This document shows, in pieces, positions 7,978 through 17,451 of a stretch of 64,000 nt of DNA (the first letter of the stretch is position 1; the number at the start of each line of letters is the position of its first letter). The notes beneath the pieces were generated by a model that was given only the letters and a program-made list of their open reading frames with translations, was not told the DNA's origin and searched no databases. Position numbers and translations under genes: made by a program. Source of the DNA: Nitrosomonas communis (lineage in GTDB: Bacteria; Pseudomonadota; Gammaproteobacteria; Burkholderiales; Nitrosomonadaceae); contig NZ_FOUB01000016.1 in NCBI RefSeq assembly GCF_900114745.1, forward strand, positions 1 through 64,000, read 5' to 3'.

Positions 7978-9659
7978 GCTTCTACCTTTTCAGTATTGAT
8001 TGCCAAATCCGCTTCGCTAAGCGCGTTAAATTCGCGTAGCAAGGGAGCGAATAGTTTTTGCCACTGTTTTTCATGTGCTGCCCCTAGCGTAAGTTGCTTA
8101 TGTTTAATATTTCGGTTTATCCATTTAGAAAAATCAATCACTACATCGGGCGACCAATCTAGCGTTAACTTGGCATTCTGAAATTCTTCATCCGTCCTTA
8201 ACGGATCAAGCCAATATTGTTGATGAGTTGGTAATTTTGACTCCTGTGACCATCCCGCAAATTGTTTAAGCCCTTGAATCTGAACGGCATGGTCAAAAAC
8301 AATATCAGCAATAGCAGCGATTAGCTCCCGGATAATCTGCTTGCGTTGAAAATTGACACTGAGGCGGTGTGCATTAATAGCTAACAGTAAGTTCTTGAGC
8401 TCTGTTAACGGTTCTCTGGCTTGGGCGGCAAGTTGCTTATTGAATACTGTTTTTAGATGGATGGGCAGTTTAGTTTGAGTCTGCCATTGTGGCGATATGG
8501 CCGGCAATAAAATTAATTGTCCAGTACGTTTACCATTGCCACTGCCGTTTAAATTTGAGACATTTTGATGTTGGCTTTGAGTTACTTTTAAAATTGCTGT
8601 TTTATTAAACAAAGTATCTGTTTCTTGACTGAAGACACTATTATTTCTAGCCTCTCTACCTGGCATGTCTTTTTGGCGAGTTTTCCAGATACGCTCATAA
8701 ATGAGTTGCGCCAAACTTGAAGAAACCAGCGGGGTTAATAAGTGATAGTTGGTGGTTTCTACCGGAAAATAAACCTGCTTTGCCAAAACATGGCTAGATT
8801 TATTTTTTTCGTTAAAAGCGTAGTTAAATTGTTCTTGCCATTTCTTTAACTGCTTATCGTCTTCGGCATAAGGTTTTAATAAGGTAGAATTTGTACATAT
8901 TTCTTTTCCAGTTGAGTGCAAAAATTCTGCAATCGGAGAATACGCCGCTGTGGAATAAGAAAAATCTTTTTTTATTTCTTTTGCACAATTAACGGTAACT
9001 AATAGCGTTTTTGAAGAGTTTTCGCCTAATACTGTTGAATCTATATTGGATGCTCTCGTGCTGGAATGGGTCAGTTTAGCAATATGGGTCATGCCAATAC
9101 TGATTTCAGTGGCTTTTTGGGCAGCATCATTAATCCATTTATTTCGCTGAAATTTTTCCTGAGCAGCCTTTTCTGCTGATTTCATGGCATTAGCTATTTC
9201 AGTGTCAATTTCAGATAATTTTTTAAGTAATCGTCTATTTTTATTATGCTTATCTGGTTGAAGTTTCTCTTTATCTATTTTTTCAGAAAAGTTTTTATTT
9301 TGTTCAGATAATTGAGATTGATTAATTTTCTTTTTCAAGGATTTAATCTTTTCAGAAAGCTTCTCTTTCAATTGATTTGAGTCAGAAGCTTCTTGATATA
9401 AATTTAACGACTCTTCAATTAGTTGTGATAATTCTCTATCGGAACCACAAACCACCATCCATTGTTCTAATTTTTTTCGAGTCCATTGATTTGATTCAAT
9501 AGCGTCCTCTTCTGCCGTCCATTTTTCTAAAACTTCTCTATGGTCATGATTTTGCTTTTTATCCTTTATGGGTTTAAGTATTTCTTCATAGCCTTTTGAA
9601 ATTTCCTCTTGAATTTTTTCATTAAAAAAGTTTTCTATTGCTTGTTGGGCATTTTTCAT
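7974..9659 (-). CDS. cas8f: Cas8f (Csy1), long form
   Basis: Large subunit of the type I-F Csy complex, needed for PAM recognition and 5'-handle binding. The C-terminal part holds family segments such as VYFPVETTNYHLLTPLVSSS and GQLILLPAISPQW. At 561 residues it is about 130 longer than the Pseudomonas protein. The extra length lies in a Lys/Glu-rich, coiled-coil-like region at about residues 90-170. The ATG follows AGGGATG 9 bp after the cas2-3 stop. It is read in one frame with no disruption. Confidence 0.92.
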   Translation of the reverse strand: MKNAQQAIENFFNEKIQEEISKGYEEILKPIKDKKQNHDHREVLEKWTAEEDAIESNQWTRKKLEQWMVVCGSDRELSQLIEESLNLYQEASDSNQLKEKLSEKIKSLKKKINQSQLSEQNKNFSEKIDKEKLQPDKHNKNRRLLKKLSEIDTEIANAMKSAEKAAQEKFQRNKWINDAAQKATEISIGMTHIAKLTHSSTRASNIDSTVLGENSSKTLLVTVNCAKEIKKDFSYSTAAYSPIAEFLHSTGKEICTNSTLLKPYAEDDKQLKKWQEQFNYAFNEKNKSSHVLAKQVYFPVETTNYHLLTPLVSSSLAQLIYERIWKTRQKDMPGREARNNSVFSQETDTLFNKTAILKVTQSQHQNVSNLNGSGNGKRTGQLILLPAISPQWQTQTKLPIHLKTVFNKQLAAQAREPLTELKNLLLAINAHRLSVNFQRKQIIRELIAAIADIVFDHAVQIQGLKQFAGWSQESKLPTHQQYWLDPLRTDEEFQNAKLTLDWSPDVVIDFSKWINRNIKHKQLTLGAAHEKQWQKLFAPLLREFNALSEADLAINTEKVEA

Positions 9660-9668
9660 TAGTCATCC

Positions 9669-12600
9669 CTATTTAATTTCTCTAAAAACCCCAAGTAAAG
9701 GGGAATAACACCACTTAATTGTTTCATTGCCATAATCAGTCAATCGTATTTCACCGAAGCAATGGCTAATGTATTTCAACGGTTTGTCTAACTGTTCTGC
9801 TAAATGTCCATATTGTTCTTTAACATCAAAAGCGAACCATGATTGATTGCCCAGAACTGGTTTTAGGTCAATGTCTATAATGTCCGTTACTTCCTTGTAT
9901 TCAATGGGATAGATGTTCTCGTTCTTGATTTGCCAAACAGGTTCAGCATCTTCTTCATTAAGATAGAGGCAGTACCCTTGGTCGAGTACTGAGGCCCTGA
10001 AAGGTTGCTTTCGCTGGACTTCGGCGCACCATGTCACCTGATTTTTCCACCATAGGCATGCAGGGCCTTTTTCAACGACATGTTCAAACATTTTTTGGCG
10101 GTAGGCTATTTGTTCCAGTGTTACTAGGTTTGAAAATGGCGACGTTTCAGCCCATCTCTTAGGCCGCTGGATACTTGGGATGGCATTTGGTGCTGAAAAT
10201 TGACTTTCTTGCAGGATGTCATGCAAATCGTGGCTGGTTAGCTTTCGGTTTTTAGCTTCAAATCCAGGTTTTTCATAAGAAATCTCCTTACATTTCAATG
10301 CGTTATAGTTTTTAGCCAGAATGTAAAAATTCTCTGTTCCAGGCTTTTGCTTACGATGCCGTTGTATACGTCCTGCGATTTGAATAATTGAGCGAATGGA
10401 ACTGGGCTCGGCAATGGCCCAATCGTAATCATGGTCGCGCCCCACTTCCGATACCGAAGTCGCCAATACCACAAAAAGTTGGTTTTGTTCGGGACAATTG
10501 CTCAAAGCGTGTTGGATTTCTGGAATGCTCCAAATGGCTCGATTATCTTTGCGGTTGAGGGCTTGGTCTAACCTACTCTCAATGAATGCCCGTTGCGCTA
10601 ATGGATATTGGCTATGATAAACGCAGTAATGGATCCTGTAATTTTCGGGTGCAGGATTTTCATAAAGCAATCTGGCAACTGCTACGAGTGGATTGATATT
10701 AGCCATACGCACCAAGCCAATAGAAATTTTTTTACAGGATTCGTGTTGTTGGTGATGATTCTGATGCAATGCCACCATGCCATACCGGATTGCTTCGCTT
10801 ATTGTATTGAGTGGCGATACCTCGTTTGTTGTGACTATTTTCAGTAATTTCGCTTTGCGGAACACCAAATTATCTTGATTCAGCTTGGTAATGCGTTTTT
10901 GGATAAATTCATCATGTGCTTTGATGAAACTTTGCAGGTTTTGCTGTTCTGAAAATTGTGTGCTGAATTCATCAAACCAAGCACAAATAATAGGTTTTTG
11001 TACTTCAAGATGACTAGCTGCGGAGTTAAATGCTTTCCGGCCTTCTTGATAGGCTTCAAACAAAGCATAAGCCAGTGCTGGCGGCATAGTTGCCGTGGAA
11101 AGCAATACTTTTGCACCTAACATGCCAGCCCAATTCACCAAACGCGTAAGTGCGGGTAGGTCGTTTAAATCAAATTCATCCGGTTCATCTAAAACCAAAT
11201 CGGACGTGAGTAGGCGAAGCATCGGCACAATTTGTCTGCCGCCACGCACTCCTTCGGTTGCCGGTGTTAAATGATCGATAGTGCTGACCAATATGGGAGC
11301 ATGTAACAATTTCTTCGCTTTTTGATTATTTTGAAACCACTTTTCTAATTGGCCTTCGTAGAGTTCTGTTTCATAAAAGACATCAAAACCGTCATCATCC
11401 AACCCCATATCCAAGCTCTCGCTACCTCGCATGGCAAATGGATTGTCATCGTTTTCTTTAGCTTGCATAATTTGGTTTAAGCGCATAATTGCCTGAGAAC
11501 CAATGAGCGTAGCAATTTCAGTTTTATCGAGAGACAAGCGTTCTTGCAATGCTTCTCCGGTTTGCAAGGTCAATGTCCGCAAACCTAATGCGACACTAAA
11601 ACGGCAACCTTCCAACTCATCGGCTAATCCATACATAATTCTGGCATTGGCCAAGGTTTTGCCTTTTCCTGTCGAGGCCATATTGATGCCGAAAAAGCCT
11701 TGCTCTTTGACCTGGCTTTGAAATTGTTGAGCAGCTTGATATGCCTTAGTTTGCCATGGCTCTTGGTCTTCTTTCGGGCCTTTGGCTAAGGTTTTATTGT
11801 CGGTGAGCGGGGGTAATTCTTCGCGTAAGCGTCTTAATTTTAATGAGAACTCAAAGGCGTGCTGGCTCACCCCGACATTATGCTCATCCAACTTTTGCTT
11901 GAGCTGGTTTTGTTTGTCGGTATTTGCGTAAGCTTGATAATTGGAATCCTGCCAATGGGCTTGCACGTCTTTGGCGGAATAATGATGATCGGCAAGCATC
12001 AAAACCAGACGCGACAAGTGCATCACGAATGGCTGGCGAAACCAATCAACATCAATTAATCCCTGACAAGATAAAGCGCGCTTCGATAACTCATTAGCTT
12101 TTTTCTGCCAAGTTTTGCTAATCATTGGAGTGCCATTTGAAAATGACCAATTAGCTTTTAAACTTCGTTCTTCCCATTCATGATTTCGGCTATTGACCGA
12201 GTTCCATGCATCATCAAAAAACTGACTTAACCAGTCATTAATATAATCAAGACTTGGTTCCACTTGACCTTGTTTTGGATAAACGGGTAAACGGTGATGT
12301 GAGACAATTAGCCAAGCCACTAATTTTGCAAATTCTGGCAACATGTTGAATGGGTTATTGAATTCATTCGACTGAGGGTTATCCATCACTATTTTTTGCA
12401 AAATATATTTTTCTAACCGCTCGTCAACATTTGACAATTGCTCCAGCCATACTTGATCGTCACGTCCGTCAACAAAAGCCTGAAAAAGCCGTAAAGATAT
12501 CCATTCATGCCGATATGGCTCGAATTTTTTGCTTTTTATCTCTATGTTAAGCTTGTCCTGAAACAAATCGTTTGCTTTGCCCAAATCATGGAACAATCCT

Positions 12601-12956
12601 GCAATTGCCGAAGCAATAGCTATAATTTCAGTTAAGCGCCAACCTTTTTCCCAGTCATGGTGTATCAGGTTATTTTTTGTCCAATTGACCGGCACCACCC
12701 CTTCTGCATTGAATCTCCTGCGATTCCCAACAATCCAAATCAACTCGCTGCGGCTTCTCGACCGTATCCAATGGCAAGCCACGGCGGTATTTTTGGTGGC
12801 GGTTTTGCGCAATAGGGTCTTGACGGCGACCAGGCCTTCTTCAGTGATAACAGTTTGCCAGGTGTTGTCGCCGATACGGTTGGCGAAGGCATCGAGCACA
12901 CGACGCGTGCGGTTGAGTGCTTTTTTCTCACATTGGCTGACAAAAGTCACCATCAT
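9669..12956 (-). CDS. cas3: Cas2-Cas3 fusion nuclease-helicase
   Basis: A 1095-residue type I-F effector nuclease fused to Cas2. Residues 1-95 are the Cas2 domain (NRTRRVLDAFANRIGDNTW), which works with Cas1 in spacer integration. An HD nuclease domain follows (FHDLGK, HD at 123-124; SHHRLP near 220). Then comes a helicase with Walker A ASTGKGKT at 427-434, the DEPDEF box, LLSTATMPP, and motif VI QIAGRIQRHR. All key residues are present, so it should be active. The start overlaps the cas1 stop by 4 bp (ATGA). Confidence 0.96.
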   Translation of the reverse strand: MMVTFVSQCEKKALNRTRRVLDAFANRIGDNTWQTVITEEGLVAVKTLLRKTATKNTAVACHWIRSRSRSELIWIVGNRRRFNAEGVVPVNWTKNNLIHHDWEKGWRLTEIIAIASAIAGLFHDLGKANDLFQDKLNIEIKSKKFEPYRHEWISLRLFQAFVDGRDDQVWLEQLSNVDERLEKYILQKIVMDNPQSNEFNNPFNMLPEFAKLVAWLIVSHHRLPVYPKQGQVEPSLDYINDWLSQFFDDAWNSVNSRNHEWEERSLKANWSFSNGTPMISKTWQKKANELSKRALSCQGLIDVDWFRQPFVMHLSRLVLMLADHHYSAKDVQAHWQDSNYQAYANTDKQNQLKQKLDEHNVGVSQHAFEFSLKLRRLREELPPLTDNKTLAKGPKEDQEPWQTKAYQAAQQFQSQVKEQGFFGINMASTGKGKTLANARIMYGLADELEGCRFSVALGLRTLTLQTGEALQERLSLDKTEIATLIGSQAIMRLNQIMQAKENDDNPFAMRGSESLDMGLDDDGFDVFYETELYEGQLEKWFQNNQKAKKLLHAPILVSTIDHLTPATEGVRGGRQIVPMLRLLTSDLVLDEPDEFDLNDLPALTRLVNWAGMLGAKVLLSTATMPPALAYALFEAYQEGRKAFNSAASHLEVQKPIICAWFDEFSTQFSEQQNLQSFIKAHDEFIQKRITKLNQDNLVFRKAKLLKIVTTNEVSPLNTISEAIRYGMVALHQNHHQQHESCKKISIGLVRMANINPLVAVARLLYENPAPENYRIHYCVYHSQYPLAQRAFIESRLDQALNRKDNRAIWSIPEIQHALSNCPEQNQLFVVLATSVSEVGRDHDYDWAIAEPSSIRSIIQIAGRIQRHRKQKPGTENFYILAKNYNALKCKEISYEKPGFEAKNRKLTSHDLHDILQESQFSAPNAIPSIQRPKRWAETSPFSNLVTLEQIAYRQKMFEHVVEKGPACLWWKNQVTWCAEVQRKQPFRASVLDQGYCLYLNEEDAEPVWQIKNENIYPIEYKEVTDIIDIDLKPVLGNQSWFAFDVKEQYGHLAEQLDKPLKYISHCFGEIRLTDYGNETIKWCYSPLLGVFREIK

Positions 12957-13942
12957 GGGTGTTTCCCCTCACCCTTTCCCTCTTCCGCAGAGAGAGGGGA
13001 TTCAATGTTTTGAATGGCTTGTTGCTTGACTTGCTCAAACATAAAATCCAAGGCTTTGTGTTCGGTAAATTTCTGCAAGCATTGCTGGCGAAATTCCTGC
13101 TCACTCATCTTTTCTTTGGCACTAATAAATGCCCAGGGCAGTATGATTGCGTCTTTGACGAGATCGGCAACATCGAAAACGAGTGCGCCGCGTCGGGTTT
13201 TACCGTGCATGACAGCGAATCCGTGCGGGATGCCTAATACCCACAAAGTACTGGCAGCTAAGCCATAGGCCAGGTAATTACCATGGTTCAAAAAGCCGTT
13301 GGCGAAATCAGCAGCTTGGTGGTCGCGAGTAAAATCTCCAAATTGGGTGGCTTTGGCGGCGTAGCGGTACAGTTGTTTAGTCAGCAGCGCTTCGCGTTGC
13401 AATAAATCACCGACTTTCTCGGCGGTTTCAATTTGGATTGCGTAGTTATCCATAGCCGAGCTGATTTCGAGGTTGTCTATGAAAAAGTTTTCGTTTTTGA
13501 GTTCGCGGTCTTTATCCCAAATACGTTTGATATAATCAAGACGGGCTTGTTGAAAGGCTTTCGCGACTCTTAATCGTTTAGACTCGTCGAACCAGAAACT
13601 TAGCCAACCTTGCACATATTCTGTAGGCCTATATTCGCTTTGCGGTGTGAGCCATTCAATTTCATTAGCTGATAACAATGGCGTGGCTCCACCACCAGAG
13701 AAACCGACTAAAACCCCAGCGCTTGCTAGCATACGCATGGCGGCTTGGGTTATCGATGTTCCAGTTCCCAATAAGATCACGGTAGTATTAGCAATTGGGA
13801 TGTTCCAATAAAGGTTTTCATCTTTTGTTTCAGTCAAATAAAGCACTCTACCGTCTTTCTGCATGACACGACATTTTTCAAGGTAATAAATGTTCGCTCG
13901 CTTAGAATGGAGTATTGCTTTCAAATCTGTAAGTAATTCCAT
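12953..13942 (-). CDS. cas1: Cas1 integrase
   Basis: A 329-residue type I-F Cas1 that inserts new spacers together with the Cas2 part of Cas2-3. The ATG at 13942 is chosen over a TTG two codons upstream. The catalytic residues are visible: Glu in QREALLTKQLYR, His in VMHGKTRRGALVFD, and Asp in FDVADLVKD. The last residues (SPLSAEEGKGEGKHP) come from a REP-like palindrome at the cas1/cas2-3 junction, so the C-terminal tail is probably acquired. It is the first cas gene, 74 bp after the WYL gene. Confidence 0.95.
   Translation of the reverse strand: MELLTDLKAILHSKRANIYYLEKCRVMQKDGRVLYLTETKDENLYWNIPIANTTVILLGTGTSITQAAMRMLASAGVLVGFSGGGATPLLSANEIEWLTPQSEYRPTEYVQGWLSFWFDESKRLRVAKAFQQARLDYIKRIWDKDRELKNENFFIDNLEISSAMDNYAIQIETAEKVGDLLQREALLTKQLYRYAAKATQFGDFTRDHQAADFANGFLNHGNYLAYGLAASTLWVLGIPHGFAVMHGKTRRGALVFDVADLVKDAIILPWAFISAKEKMSEQEFRQQCLQKFTEHKALDFMFEQVKQQAIQNIESPLSAEEGKGEGKHP
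12965..13000. repeat. REP-like palindrome at the cas1/cas2-3 junction
   Basis: The plus strand reads CCTCACCCTTTCCCTCTTCC then GCAGAGAGAGGGG, an imperfect palindrome. On the plus strand it translates as SPHPFPLPQREG, the hallmark of a widespread proteobacterial repetitive palindrome. It lies inside the 3' end of cas1 and is kept in frame. Confidence 0.65.
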
Positions 13943-14016
13943 TGGCAATATTTATATCCTTATGTTCTAGAAAATAACCAGAGTTTAGTATTTTGCAGAA
14001 TACGTTATATACAGGC
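13943..14016 (-). promoter_or_regulatory. Upstream region of the cas operon
   Basis: A 74-bp AT-rich gap separates the WYL regulator from cas1. It contains a short near-palindromic stretch (GTATATAACGTATTC) that could be an operator. I cannot fix promoter boxes. The gap is the only untranslated space before the tightly packed cas genes. Confidence 0.35.
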
Positions 14017-15003
14017 TCAAAATCTGACATTGCCCTCACTATATTTCTCGATCGCTGCTTGCAACTGATTGATGACTTCCTGGCGCAGTTCGGCAGGCTC
14101 TAATACTTCAACTCCGTTACCATATTTCAAAATATCCATCACAAGTTCTTTGCTATCAGCATAGGGAATGCGCAGTTCATAGCTGCCATCTGGTAACAGC
14201 TTAACTTGCTGCTGCGGGTGCCATTGCTCATCAGCTACCCAGCGGGCGCGTTCGGGAGAGAAAAGCAGCACGGCGGTCTCTTTGGGTTGGCCGGCAAAAA
14301 TGCCGTAGCTGGAGGCGAAATAGGCATCGAGTTCGGCCTCATCGAATTCGAGCGCGGACTGATCGAGTGAACGGCATGCGCAGATGCGGTCAACGGCAAA
14401 GCTGCGTAGCGCATTGCGTTTGTGGCAGTAAGCATCCAGATACCAGTTATCACGATAATGGGTGAGGCGTTGAGGTGAAATCTGCCGCTGGGTAGTCTGG
14501 TCATCACTGCGGCTGTGATAGTGGATGTGCAGCCGCTTTCTTTGTAGCAAGGCGCTCGCTACAGATTGGAAATGCTCGCTGGCAGTATTTCTCGCGGTCA
14601 TCCGCAGGATACGGATGCGTTTGGCAATCTCATTCTTGTTGAGCTGGGCAGTGGCCAGAATTTTTTCAAGCCGATTTTTTATCGGCTTGAAATGATCATC
14701 CAGCAATCCGGGCTGGGTTTGCTCCAGTAACTGCTGCACGGTTAACAAGGCATACAGTTCATTGGCGTTGAACCAGAGTCCTGGCAACTCAAAGACTTCT
14801 CCCTCTTGGCTGTCGTAAAGATAGCCATTGTGTTCTCGGTCATATTTCAGCGGTGCGTTAAAGTACAACCGCAATTCTTCTATCAAACGTTTGACCGTAG
14901 CAGGTGAGCATTCCAGTCTTTCTTCAAGCATCTGGCGTGAAACGGGAGATCGCCTGGAGGCAAGTATTTGGTGTAATTTGTAAATGCGCTGTAGGCGATC
15001 CAT
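14017..15003 (-). CDS. WYL-domain transcriptional regulator
   Basis: A 328-residue regulator of the YafY/WYL type. Residues 1-60 form a DeoR-like winged helix-turn-helix (RQMLEERLECSPATVKRLIEEL). The WYL domain, a predicted ligand sensor, is at about 150-240 (NWYLDAYCHKRNALRSFAVDRI). A WCX-type C-terminal domain follows. The start ATG at 15003 gives the family length; the longer frame upstream has no support. It lies directly upstream of, and in line with, cas1. WYL proteins often sit at CRISPR and other defence loci, so control of the cas operon is a fair inference. Confidence 0.85.
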   Translation of the reverse strand: MDRLQRIYKLHQILASRRSPVSRQMLEERLECSPATVKRLIEELRLYFNAPLKYDREHNGYLYDSQEGEVFELPGLWFNANELYALLTVQQLLEQTQPGLLDDHFKPIKNRLEKILATAQLNKNEIAKRIRILRMTARNTASEHFQSVASALLQRKRLHIHYHSRSDDQTTQRQISPQRLTHYRDNWYLDAYCHKRNALRSFAVDRICACRSLDQSALEFDEAELDAYFASSYGIFAGQPKETAVLLFSPERARWVADEQWHPQQQVKLLPDGSYELRIPYADSKELVMDILKYGNGVEVLEPAELRQEVINQLQAAIEKYSEGNVRF

Positions 15004-15162
15004 CCTGGTTTTTCTGTTTTTATTATTATTACAGCATAGTCTAATCCATGCACGAATCAACCTGCTGTCGCGCTTTGCCAAGGGTTTGCTTCTGTTACAC
15101 GACAAAAGCAGGGAGTCACATGATAGGCCATCATCATACTGCTAAGTGAATGTACCATTCAA

Positions 15163-15870
15163 TTGTCATTTTATAAAGCTTGTTGTGATTCAGATTGGGA
15201 TAGCTGGGATCCGGTGATTTCTATACTGGATCTCCGTTTTCATGACCATGACGTGAAATGGCTCGATATTCATAGCTACATGAATGCGCTGGAATTGCCT
15301 CATCAAGAAATTGGCCGCATTGCACGAGCCAGCGGAGATAGCGTGATACGCTATTTGCGGGCGTATATCGAAGTTGGTGGGACGGCTCTTTGCTCATCCC
15401 AGCGTCATTGTCCCAGCAAGTGCATTGTTGCTCTATTCGGAAGTACTTCAAACACGTTTCCAAGCCCATCGGTCGCACGCTGTTGCTGAGGCGGCCTGTG
15501 AGATTGAAAAGCTCACCGGGATTCAATCGGCTTTAAGTGCCTGCCGCGACTTCATGCATAAACGTCTCTGCATGAAATCTCGAAAAATGGCAGTGATCCC
15601 CTCTAAAGCCGATCCGGATAAGCAGCACGAATTTTTACACAACAAGCTTGAGCCCTTACTGGAAGAGGAAAAGCAAGGCAAGCGCGGGTCTTCTTTGTTG
15701 ATGCCATACACTTTTTGATGGGCGCTTTCTTGGGTATGCTGTAGTGTAACCGCGTGAGGTATAACATTTATCCTTCCTGGTAAACTGCCGTTGGTTTTTT
15801 TCGAGTCGTTAATAGATTGATATAATAGGGCTACAAGATGATTCGAAAATGCGATCGACATATCCGACTA
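15163..15870 (+). pseudogene. IS630-family transposase relic
   Basis: Translated pieces in two frames together follow the N-terminal half of an IS630 transposase. The first is the helix-turn-helix block with ELPHQEIGRIARASG and IRYLRAYIEVGG. After a frameshift near 15390 come AVAEAACEIEKLTGI and IPSKADPDKQHEFL, then EPLLEEEKQGKR. A later frame still shows GAFLGML. The C-terminal catalytic half is lost or unreadable. The upstream side abuts the divergent WYL gene. Confidence 0.75.
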
Positions 15871-16165
15871 AACTTCGTCAGCCATCTATTGTTGCGGATC
15901 GAAACCCGAAAAGCAAAGTGATCGGAGGAATCGCGCTGAGTCAATCGAAAAAACATTCTTAGATCTGATCTGCAAGTGTCAGCACAACGGGAATTAATAA
16001 TGAATGAGTAATTATTTTGGATATTATTCGGCTTAAAACGATCTCTTTTGGTCATAAAGTTTATTCAAGAGTTACTGCGAATAGGGTAAAACATTCGTGA
16101 TCATTAATCTTCCCCATCAGCCAGGACAATGCAGCAGGCCAAGAGGTAGCATTTATTCAATTAAA
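15871..16165. other. Intergenic stretch with no recognisable gene
   Basis: Short open frames only, none with a ribosome-binding site or recognisable protein. It separates the IS630 relic from a MITE of family II and probably represents decayed sequence. Confidence 0.3.
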
Positions 16166-16342
16166 GGCACCTCTAAAATTCATATTTGCGAGCATCCGCT
16201 TTGCGGATTACCTGCTTCCCCCCCTTCGTCACAATACTTCGTTGTTCACCAAAAATGTTTCCTTACCTATCAGTTATAGGCTGCGTCAACATTTTTTGTT
16301 CTCCCCTTGTCTTGTTTAGAACTCTGAATTTCTAGAGGTGCC
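16166..16342. repeat. MITE family II, copy 1
   Basis: A 177-bp element with inverted ends GGCACCTCTAAAATTC and GAATTTCTAGAGGTGCC. Its interior shares ACTTCGTTGTTCACCAAAAA and GTCAACATTTTTTGTTC with the copy at 49026-49164, in the opposite orientation. This copy has an extra GC-rich hairpin (ATCCGCTTTGCGGAT) near 16193. No protein is encoded. Confidence 0.8.
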
Positions 16343-16619
16343 CTTAATTACATAGATATTCGTTCTAAGAGCGTTTCCTGAAGCAGGCAATAAAGAGTAA
16401 AGTGCGCGATGATTTCGGTATAAATTGATAGGCAGGTTGTGTATTTATTGCGATAGCCTTGGAATAGTGATTTTTTAAATGAGGCTTCATTATTTCCAGA
16501 TGGCAAATTTAAAAATTAGATCGATGCAGTGAGCCGAGCTTATGCAAAGGTGAATATGAAGACAGAGTGGTTTATCGCTGTTGGTTTTAAATTAATTGAA
16601 GACTAAAAAGGGGATTATT

Positions 16620-17297
16620 ATGAGTAAAGGTGCAGATGACGACTTAAACCATGATCTTTTAGATGATAAAGGGGGTCTTAACAATAGTTCTGGTGATGAT
16701 AATCCTACTGGAAGTGGAAATCATAAATCTTTTAAATTCACTATTGAGAATGGTCAAGTAACCGCTGTTTTTGAATTTAAAGATGGCGTGTTTGAACAGA
16801 AAAATTTAGATGGAGACGAAACTTATACCGTCAGCGGTAACAATATCATTCACACTGAGCAAAAGCCATTTGGTACTGAAACCACAATTCTGTCCGATCC
16901 TGAGGGGGATGGAATTTATACTCGTTTCTCGGAAAGCGTATCCGGTGGCAATTTCAAATACAATGGTAGTCTAGTCTATAGAGGTTTTGATTCTTCCGAT
17001 GACAATCTAGTGGTGCGTGGAGATGAGAGTTCTCATGGCGGAAGTGGATCAGATAGTTTCTATTTCCGCGAAGCTTCACATTTGGAAATTGAAGATTTTC
17101 ACCACGCCGAACACGATAAAATTGTTTTTGATACTGGGCTAGGGCTGCAATCAAAAGAACATTTAGCTAGTTTTATCACTGATGCCCATTTTCTAGGTGA
17201 CGATTTCCTCATCAATTTTGGGCCTGATGTTTCAATTAAATTGATCGGTGTTCATGATGGTCAGATTAGTTGGGATGATGTAGCTGTATTGAGCTGA
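16620..17297 (+). CDS. Acidic RTX-like secreted protein
   Basis: A 225-residue very acidic protein with no signal peptide. The ATG at 16620 is chosen over one eight codons upstream because it follows an AAGGGG ribosome-binding site. The N-terminal third is Asp/Gly/Ser-rich, like calcium-binding linkers. The C-terminal part has the pattern usual at the end of RTX-type proteins exported by type I secretion: FYFREASHLEIEDFHHAEHDKIVFD, then SFITDAHFLG, then VSIKLIGV and ISWDDVAVLS. No classical GGXGXD nonapeptide run and no adjacent secretion genes are seen. Function unknown; type I export is inference. Confidence 0.65.
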   Translation: MSKGADDDLNHDLLDDKGGLNNSSGDDNPTGSGNHKSFKFTIENGQVTAVFEFKDGVFEQKNLDGDETYTVSGNNIIHTEQKPFGTETTILSDPEGDGIYTRFSESVSGGNFKYNGSLVYRGFDSSDDNLVVRGDESSHGGSGSDSFYFREASHLEIEDFHHAEHDKIVFDTGLGLQSKEHLASFITDAHFLGDDFLINFGPDVSIKLIGVHDGQISWDDVAVLS

Positions 17298-17451
17298 GAA
17301 TCAGCTAAGAATCAGATTAGTGAGCGAATTAAATCTCGCTCACGCTGCGACAGCTAGTAAATACATCGGCGGTTAGTAACAGCTCCCCATCTAGTTAAAA
17401 GAAAGGCTAGTAGATGAGGAGTGTTGTCTTGGATTTGTATCAAGATAAAAC

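Noticed and set aside
12577..13029. 150-codon plus-strand frame opposite cas2-3 and cas1
   Set aside because: Shadow of the Cas2 domain and the REP-like palindrome.
3511..15003. A transposon-linked (Tn7-like, I-F3) CRISPR system
   Set aside because: Cas1 and an intact Cas2-3 are present and no tniQ or Tn7-type transposition genes occur, so this is an ordinary I-F1 locus.
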